Positions 57,406 through 64,000 of a stretch of DNA of 64,000 bases are shown piece after piece; the stretch's first letter is position 1; each line of letters starts with the position of its first letter. Location of the stretch: positions 1,907,186-1,971,185 of the forward strand of contig FN649736.1 of the NCBI GenBank assembly GCA_000310025.1, given 5' to 3'. The stretch comes from Ectocarpus siliculosus (Eukaryota > Sar > Phaeophyceae > Ectocarpales > Ectocarpaceae). Under the pieces are notes generated by a model, which was given only the letters and a program-made list of their open reading frames with translations, made no database searches and was not told the DNA's origin. The position numbers and the translations under genes were made by a program.

Positions 57406-58100
57406 TCTTCAACATATCTCCGGCCATGACTCAATCCGTCCTACAGCAGAAAATGAAAAAAAAAAAAAAATCTCGGATCCAAACAACGAGAAATCAAACG
57501 AATATCATCCGAGAATAAACAAGAAATGTATTTCTTATCCTCGCAACGAGGAATCAGACAAGTATCATGAAGTTGCCTCAAACTCCGCAGGTAAACGCGG
57601 AATCGCAAACAAACAAGAATTGAGGACGAAGTTGCCTCAAACTCCGCAGGTAAACGCGGAATCGCAAACAAACAAGAATTGAGGACTTCTCCTCATTTTC
57701 CGCAGGTAAAACGCGGAAAACGTGAACAAAATGAACAATCAAACCCGAACGTCCGCTAGAACTCTGCTTGTACTGTGGCGAAGATCATGGCATCTCAGCA
57801 TCACATTCATCCCCCCCCATGATTTTCGACAGCAGTGCTAGCAGTGACCCAACAACATCAACCGCACCATTCGGCGCGGTGAAGTCCTAGACTATGCAAA
57901 CCATATCCTTGACAAATGAAAAACGCATGTACCACAGACCATAAACACCACATTCGTTCTTGCGCATCGCAACACAACAGCCTACGTCGACGCAGTTCTC
58001 AAACTCATGGCTTTCAACAAACAAAACCGACCCAGAAAATAGACAGCCAAATAAACATAATTCTCACGAACGTGCCTGAATCGCGCGTAGACTCCTTGTG
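57406..58100. other. A-rich internal segment of outer element (right part)
   Basis: Continues 45242-45907 beyond the nested element. Contains a 59-bp direct repeat (57569-57686) and a plus-strand LCLYCGEDHG stretch resembling a broken zinc knuckle. No complete frame. Confidence 0.4.
57569..57686. repeat. 59-bp tandem repeat, two copies
   Basis: Unit begins GAAGTTGCCTCAAACTCCGC; a degenerate third partial copy follows to about 57718. Confidence 0.9.
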
Positions 58101-58195
58101 CAACCACCAGTCATCTCGCACGGTAACTCCCGAACCCGTAGCCTCTCAATTCATGCCGCACCCTTCCAGCCACGATCGAATGTCCAGCCCTGGCA

Positions 58196-60268
58196 TTACC
58201 CCCCATCGTCCCGCACCACGCAGATACCATTGTACACGGTCGGATGGGCGCCGGGATGCCCTGCACCCGCACCCGCAGACAACGCCACGAAGCTGCCGTC
58301 GCCGCTGCCGCCGTTGCTGTTGCCGCCTTCGTCGCCATTGTCCAACCAACAGCCATCCTCATCGCACGCGTCCTCCGCTTCTTGCGCTGCTGGTGCCGGT
58401 GTAGCTGCTGATGTGGGCACTGCGATCGCCCCCCCAGTTGATACGGCGGGGGGTATCTGGCCGCAGGTCGACGAAACCTCCAGTGCCACCGTTCCTGCAG
58501 CTGACGGCGCCCCGGCCGTTCCCCCCATCGACGAGTCGGGGAAAACACCAATACCTGTGGTCGTCCCCACCGTTATTTCCGCTGCTGAAGCCACGCCTGC
58601 TGACGACACAAGTGGTGGGCCCGGCTGCACATGCAGTGCCGGTTTCTTGGCCGCCAATTTCCCCCATTGCCTCCGATTTCAGCAAGCTCTTCTTTAATGC
58701 TTTCGAGTTCATCCGTCGCCGGTGCCGCCGCCGGTGGCACCACTGATACCGTCGCTTCAACAGCAAGTGCCTGCTCCCCGGCCGTTACCCCTGCCGCCGC
58801 CGTGGGGAAGACTTTGTTGCCGGGGGTCCCCACTCTCGCCGCCGTTGCTGCCTCCGATGCCGCCGCTCCAGCCCCGAGTGCCTGCGCCGCGGCCGTTCCC
58901 CCTGCCACTGTAGCGGGGAAACCACCACCACCGGTCGCCGCTCCCACAGCAGTTGCTGTGCCCCATGCCACCGCTCCATCTGCAAAGGGGAGGAGCGACT
59001 CCGGCTGATGCCTGTGCCGGTGCCTCCTCCAGCGTCGTCGCTTCCGCTGCTGGTACGGCATAGTGTCGTTGCCACGCGCGTTGAGACCCTCTCCATCACC
59101 GACATGCACGTGCTGTTGCATGCGGCCGGTTGTGCAACACATGCGGCGCCGATGACCATACTCACCGCAGGCAGTGCAGTGGCCTTCAAAGCGTCGTGGC
59201 GCATTGCAGTCGCCGAGTGAGTGTCCATGCCTCCCGCACCGCACGCACTGATGAACGGCACCCATCGGAGCGCCTGGCGGCGGAGCTGACTCCTCTTGCG
59301 GGTACACGGCGTTGCGCCCACAGTCATAGAGCCCCCCAGATCCCCACGTCGGGAAATTAGGAGGTGGGTGGTGTACAGGTGGTGGTTGTGGATGAACCCA
59401 CTGTTGCTGCTGCTGCTGCTGCTGCCGCCGCCGTTGTTTCCCCTTCTGACCGCCGCCGCCATGACCGCACCCCAAACCACCAATCGCCTGCGATTTGCCC
59501 AATTCAGCGTATGCCGTGCGAACAACTTTTTCCACTTTTCGCTCGGGGAATGGTGGGGTCGGCCAGGATAGACTTGCGTTCGACATCGTACTCGGGCGAA
59601 AGCTGGCGAACAATGATGTGGACGATTTCCCGCTCGGATTTTTCAATGCCGACAGCTCGCATGATGTTGACGATGCCATCGACTCTGAAGAAAAGCTTCG
59701 GGTTCTCGCCAGGGGACATCTCAACTGCCTCCAACCGTCGCACAAGCAATATCTTCTCGGCGTCAAAAGTAGGCAAAACCCATTCGCGGATCACCCTCCA
59801 CGCCTCAGGGACGCAGTCGCAAGCAGCCAACCGTTCTTCAATGTCCGTGCCGCAGGTTGCTTCCAACAGATATCCCCACGCCCGCTTGTGTGCCGTAATG
59901 AGCGCCGCACCATGAACCCGGTTCAGATATATGCAATCCAAACAGCTGATGACAGGAACATAGCCAGTGGGATAGGTGTCTTCAAGCGTCTGCTCCAAAC
60001 CCTCGCTAGCCAGGAAAATCCGCAATCTCCGCGGCCAGTTCACGGCCTTCGCCGAATCTTTCGGGATTTTGGGCGGTAAGCGACTGCTGCTGTAACCGCT
60101 CAACGCACAATTTCCGTCATTCATCATGCTCACCCGTTGTGTACCGAGACCAGCTCCACCAGCTGCCCAGGTAGACGTTCTCCCGGCAGCCATTACTCTT
60201 GCCGGTGCATCATTCTTCTCCGATAGATGCCCATATTCCCTCTCCGTCATGTCCTTCTCCCTCGCCAT
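58196..60268 (-). pseudogene. gag of outer LTR element, frameshifted
   Basis: The N-terminal part (60268-59504) is a UBN2-like gag core: AWRVIREWVLPTFDAEKILL, KLFFRVDGIVNIMRAVG and VRQLSPEYD. Near 59550 the frame shifts by one base and continues as 59560-58573. That part has a Gln run, then two CCHC zinc knuckles, CVRCGRHGHSLGDC (about 59206-59247) and CTACGEYGHRRRMC (about 59137-59178). An Ala/Gly-rich tail follows, with another frame change near 58650 and no protease or polymerase after it. Gag packages element RNA into cytoplasmic particles. The break near 59550 probably stops full-length Gag from this copy. Confidence 0.75.
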
Positions 60269-60320
60269 CTCTTCTCTTCCTCCGCCAAATTACGCCGCAA
60301 AAAAAAAAGCACAATGTGTC

Positions 60321-60525
60321 TCCTTGGATCTCCTTGACGCGCGCTGGCAATAACCGCCCGGCTGCTGCTGTCCTTGTGTTCCAAATGCTTTCCCTGGATC
60401 TCCTTGGCACGCGCAGGCAAAAAGCACCCTGCTGCTGCTGCCCTTGTATTCCAAACCCTGTTCCCTGGATCTCCTTGACGAGCGCGAGCAAAAACCGCCC
60501 TGCTGCTGTCCTTGTATTCCGGTGC
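60321..60525 (-). repeat. Leader tandem repeat, three ~70-bp units
   Basis: Units start TCCTTGGATCTCCTTG, TCCCTGGATCTCCTTG and TCCCTGGATCTCCTTG at 60321, 60391 and 60462, each with a CTGCTGCTG run. They lie between 5' LTR and gag start, where packaging signals are expected. Confidence 0.8.
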
Positions 60526-60574
60526 CTACCTCCCGAACCTTTCCCTACCGACGTCAGCTGACTCCACGATATCG

Positions 60575-60817
60575 TGTTTGGGGTGTCGGCGCGTGTACTG
60601 TGTTATCACGCTCGCGGGCTCTTGTCGAGAGCGTGTTGCACAAAGGAGTGACTCGAGTTCCTTGATTATTGGAGAGAGTTTAACGAGTGACAGACGTGAG
60701 CAAGAAGAGGCAAAGCCTGCTGCACCAAGTCTGTGTATCATACCCATATCTATCTCATCTGCGTAACCCTCTCGGAGATCTCGGAGAATTGTATCCTGCC
60801 GAGTACACACACAAACA
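60575..60817 (-). repeat. 5' LTR of outer element
   Basis: 243 bp, followed by the AGAAA duplication. On the minus strand the internal region starts CGATATCG and then TGGAGTCAGC, a possible primer-binding site. Confidence 0.9.
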
Positions 60818-60822
60818 AGAAA

Positions 60823-62239
60823 AAAGAAAACAAGCAAGAAGAAAAAAAAGACAGGGATACGCTATCGTGCATCCGGGACACCAAATCTCGTGGGCATTCG
60901 GACATAGCCGGGACGGGTCGCCATGGGGTCAGGCGACGTGTGCGAGGCATGGTATCGTTTGTATTTTTGTTTGTTTTTTTTCTTCTGGGGGTGGGAATTC
61001 GTGGTGCCACATCCAACTCCTTGTGGCGGTTCAGCTTACGGCACGGCCCATGACAAACCAACAATGGGACCGTATAGCACATAGCTTCATCACCGGAAGG
61101 AGTATGATGGCTTGACCACGGTCATCTCTGTTGGTACTACTGAGCGTCACTTGATAAGCGCGCATGTAGTTGGAATTCGACGCGACGCTTTCACAACTAT
61201 GCATCGTTCGACACATGACCATGTTTTGTGAGGACATTCCCGGGTATCGTGCATCTATAGTAAATCGATTCCAAACATGCGACCGCAACGATTTTAGTTG
61301 TCGAATACCGATACACCAGTAGAATCATTTTCAAGATAATCGATACTTGAGGCAAATTTTGAATGTACCGGGACAGAGTTTTAGGAGTTTAATTACGCGG
61401 GCGAAGCCCGCCAATACACGGTGAAACCCATTCATCTGCAGGCCACACGCTTTCAAAATGTTACACCTCACTCAATTAATCAATGAAGGAAAGGAGACAC
61501 CAGAGCAGAGGTGCCGTCACCGGGGCAGCAAAGAAATCACCGTGCATATATTCTGCCATGCGGGTTGTCAACATACCGACGCGTTGGAATGGATGGTTGA
61601 TGGCGATTGCTTTGGGTGGGGTGCTCACTCCAAAGAACCTATCGATATAGATGGAGTCAAGAGAGCGAAAAAACAGCAACAACGCGGAGGTGCCGGAGTA
61701 TCATCAACACGTTACTTGAAGTGTTCTCTGGGTTTCTTCGGGACGTCGTACTCCATTTCAGCAGGTGATAGCTGGAAGCAAACGATGTGGGGCCCTGCGA
61801 TGATAAACAGCAGTTTAGGACGTGGACTATCGCAACCCTATATACAGGTTCATGGTCGTCAGGTTATTAGCACGGAACTAGGGCTCTTTTATAATTATTA
61901 TTATTTATTTCGAGTCTCGAGCTCTGTAGCAGGTGCCGTTTAGTTTCACGCGGCAATCCGAAAGCCATGTAGGTTATTTTTCCATGTGATTTCAGCAACT
62001 TCCTCCACATTCTGCAAAGCGTCCGCACGGAAGACGAGCAGCACGTGTGTGACGTATGTTTGCTGCTGCCATCGATACGGACGCAACCGTCTTGCACCAG
62101 CGTAGTGAGGAACACTTCGGGAACAGACCAGAGATAGCGTACACGCAACCTCTTGAAAGCCCCCGCGGGGATGTATGGAGACGGACAGGCGTATTTGTGT
62201 AGAGAGTCCAGAAACGTCTATTCGCGCAAGAGTACTCCG
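60823..62239. other. Spacer right of nested LTR elements
   Basis: A 161-codon plus-strand frame at 61458-61943 starts MLHLTQLINEGKETPEQ; no recognised domain, and it may be chance. GCGGGCGAAGCCCGC at about 61398 is a small hairpin. Nothing else recognised. Confidence 0.35.
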
Positions 62240-64000
62240 GATCGACTAACCTACTGAGTTTGTGGCGCTGACCGAAGCCAGTCACAAGGGGTAGGGTTAG
62301 GGTAAGGGTCGTTGTTACACTCCGGGTCCAAGTGACCTACCGAGCGTTCGACAATGACCGAAGCCAGCCATGAGCTCAGTTGTAACAGGTCACCGTTCGA
62401 GCGACTTTATTACACTCCGGATTCGACTCATGTACTAAAAGTGCGACGGTGGCATTAGTGCGGCGGTGGCCGGAGCCAGCCACACGCTCAGCAACAGGGC
62501 ACCGTAGAAGTGGCTGTCATTATTTGCGCTCCGGGTCCGACAAACCTATTGAGAGTGCGACGGTCCCCGAACCCAGCCGCACGTTCAGGAACAGGGCACC
62601 GTGCGAGCGACTACTTCAAGCATTGCTGTAGTTGAATTTGCTGCACGCTCAGTAGCAGGGCACCGTACCAGCGACCATCATTGTTGTAATTGTGCTCCGG
62701 ATCCGACTAACCTACTGAGAGTGCGGCGGTGGCCGAAGCCAGCCTCACCATCAGTAGCAGGACACCGTACAAGCGACTTATCATGTCGGGCAGTATTTTA
62801 TTCGCACTCCGGATCCGATTGACCTACTGAGAGTGCGGTGGTGGCCGAAGCCAGCCACACACTCAGTAACAGGGCACCGTACCAGCGACCATCATTGTTG
62901 TAATTGTGCTCCGGATCCGACTAACCTACAGAGAGTGCGGCGGTGGCCGAAGCCAGCCTCACCATCAGTAGCAGGACACCGCACAGGCGACTATCATTAT
63001 TTTATTTGCGCTCCGGACCCGACTAACCTACTGAGAGTGCGACGGTGGCCGAAGCCAGCCTCGCGCTCAGTAGCAGGGCAACGTACAGGCGACTTCTTCA
63101 AGTATGATAGTTGTGTATTTGTGCACTTCGGATCCGACTAGCTTACTGAGAGTGCGGCAGTGGCCGAAGCTAGCCTCGCAATCAGTAGCAGGGCACCGTA
63201 CAAGCGACTTATCATGTCAGGCAGTATTTTATTCGCACTCCGGATCCGATTGACCTACTGAGAGTGCGGCGATGGCCGAAGCCAGCCACACACTCAGTAA
63301 CAGGGCACCGTACACGCGACTTTTATTAGTATTTGCGCTCCGGATCCGACTGACCTACTGAGAGTGCGGTGGTGGCCGAAGTCAGCCTCGCGCTCAGTAG
63401 CAGGGCACCGTACAAGCGACTTATCAGGTCAAGCAGTAAATTATTTGCATTCCGGATCCGACTAACCTACGAGAATGCGACGGTGGCCGAAGCCAGCCTC
63501 GCGCTCAGTAGCAGGGCACCGTACAGGCGACTTCTTCAAGTATGATATTTGTGTATTTGTGCATTCCGGATCCGATTGACCTACTGAGTGTGCGGCGGTG
63601 GCCGAAGCCAGCCACACACTCAGTAACAGGGCACCGTACAAGCGACTATTATATTGTATTTGCGCTCCGGATCCGACTAGCCTACTGAGAGTGCGGTGGT
63701 GGCCAAAGTCAGCCTCGCGCTCAGTAACAGGGCAACAAGCGGCTTTTCAGGTCGAGCAGTAATTTATTTGCACTCCGGATCCGACTAACTTGAGAGTGCG
63801 GCGGTCCCCGAAGCCAGCCTCGCAATCAGTAACAGGGCACCGTACAAGCGACTTACCATGTCAAGCAGTATCTTATTCGCACTCCGCATCCGACTAACCT
63901 ACTGGGAGTCCGGTGGTGGCCGAAGCCAGCCTCGCGCTCAGTAGCAGGGCACCGTACAAGCGACTTATCACGTCAAGCAGTATTTTATTCGCACTCAGGA
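62240..64000. repeat. Satellite array, ~102-114 bp units
   Basis: At least 16 units, recognisable by CTCCGGATCCGACTAACCTA, GTGGCCGAAGCCAGCC and CAGTAGCAGGGCACCGTAC. Spacing between successive GGCCGAAGCCAGCC words is 102-114 bp. Left-most units (before about 62640) are more diverged. A TAGGGTTAGGG word lies at about 62292. The array runs off the right edge. Open frames in it follow the repeat and do not persist across units. Confidence 0.93.

Larger units (their letters stand above)
44997..60817 (-). mobile_element. Outer LTR retrotransposon, gag-only (TR-GAG-like), host of a nested insertion
   Basis: Bounded by 245/243-bp LTRs (TGTTT...AAACA) and a perfect 5-bp target-site duplication AGAAA (44992-44996 and 60818-60822). 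The gag frame at the right shows minus-strand orientation. A polypurine tract (GAGTAGGGGGGC on the minus strand) abuts the left, 3' LTR at 45242. Without the nested element its length is about 4.3 kb. It has gag but no recognisable protease, RT or integrase, so it would need enzymes in trans. A UBN2-like gag and 5-bp duplication suggest Copia affinity. Confidence 0.85.

Noticed and set aside
61458-61943. 161-codon plus-strand frame
   Set aside because: No domain or splice signals recognised; kept only as a remark in the spacer entry.
62601-63141. Plus-strand frames reading R-W-P-K-P-A type peptides
   Set aside because: They follow the satellite unit; unit lengths are not multiples of three and frames stop within two units.

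Overview
The window is eukaryotic nuclear DNA. Genes have many short GC-rich exons coding for Ala/Gly/Ser-rich stretches, separated by T-rich introns of roughly 0.2 to 2.1 kb. CAG/CTG, GA and CGAA microsatellites and retroelements are abundant. This mixture fits a brown alga (Phaeophyceae, Ectocarpus-like); that assignment is inference from gene style, not a database match. The first ~160 bases are homopolymer-rich and look like a contig edge. Positions 29101-29200 are a 100-N assembly gap.

Region 198-13381 (+) holds the 3' part of a UBR1/UBR2/PRT6-type N-recognin E3 ubiquitin ligase. I place 17 exons; the last five form the conserved C-terminal cap (CLVCGQ, GECTLHARECG, YLDDHGE and GRPLFLNKHRY blocks) and end at a TAA. 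The UBR box and RING must lie left of the window. Region 16251-26258 (+) holds a second gene, a predicted secreted or ER-routed coiled-coil protein of unknown function. It grew by tandem duplication of a two-exon cassette with matching intron phases. Its introns contain a 290-bp inverted repeat built from a copied exon.

Region 29.9-42.7 kb is duplicated and decayed material. It contains a 1.23-kb tandem duplication carrying a MITE-like inverted repeat, a frameshifted copy of one exon of the second gene (32894), and a 5'-truncated copy of the last seven UBR exons (34440-42165). That UBR copy has a destroyed splice acceptor, a Cys-to-Phe change in the zinc site and a lost stop codon. It has also received an 820-bp TIR element and a 1.7-kb insertion, whose empty sites are visible in the first copy.

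Region 43.7-60.8 kb is mobile DNA. Two tRNA-derived SINE-like units end in a 34-bp-arm palindrome. Next comes a nested pair of LTR elements on the minus strand. The outer one (44997-60817, 5-bp TSD AGAAA) is gag-only. Inside it sits an 11.5-kb Ty3/gypsy element (45908-57405, 4-bp TSD TCTT). Its polyprotein carries a NADAR (YbiA/DUF1768) domain between gag and protease, and a chromodomain plus a Tudor-like domain after the integrase. Its LTRs differ only by one 3-bp indel, yet its genes contain stops, frameshifts and deletions. The window ends in a ~102-114 bp satellite array (62240-64000) that continues past the right edge.
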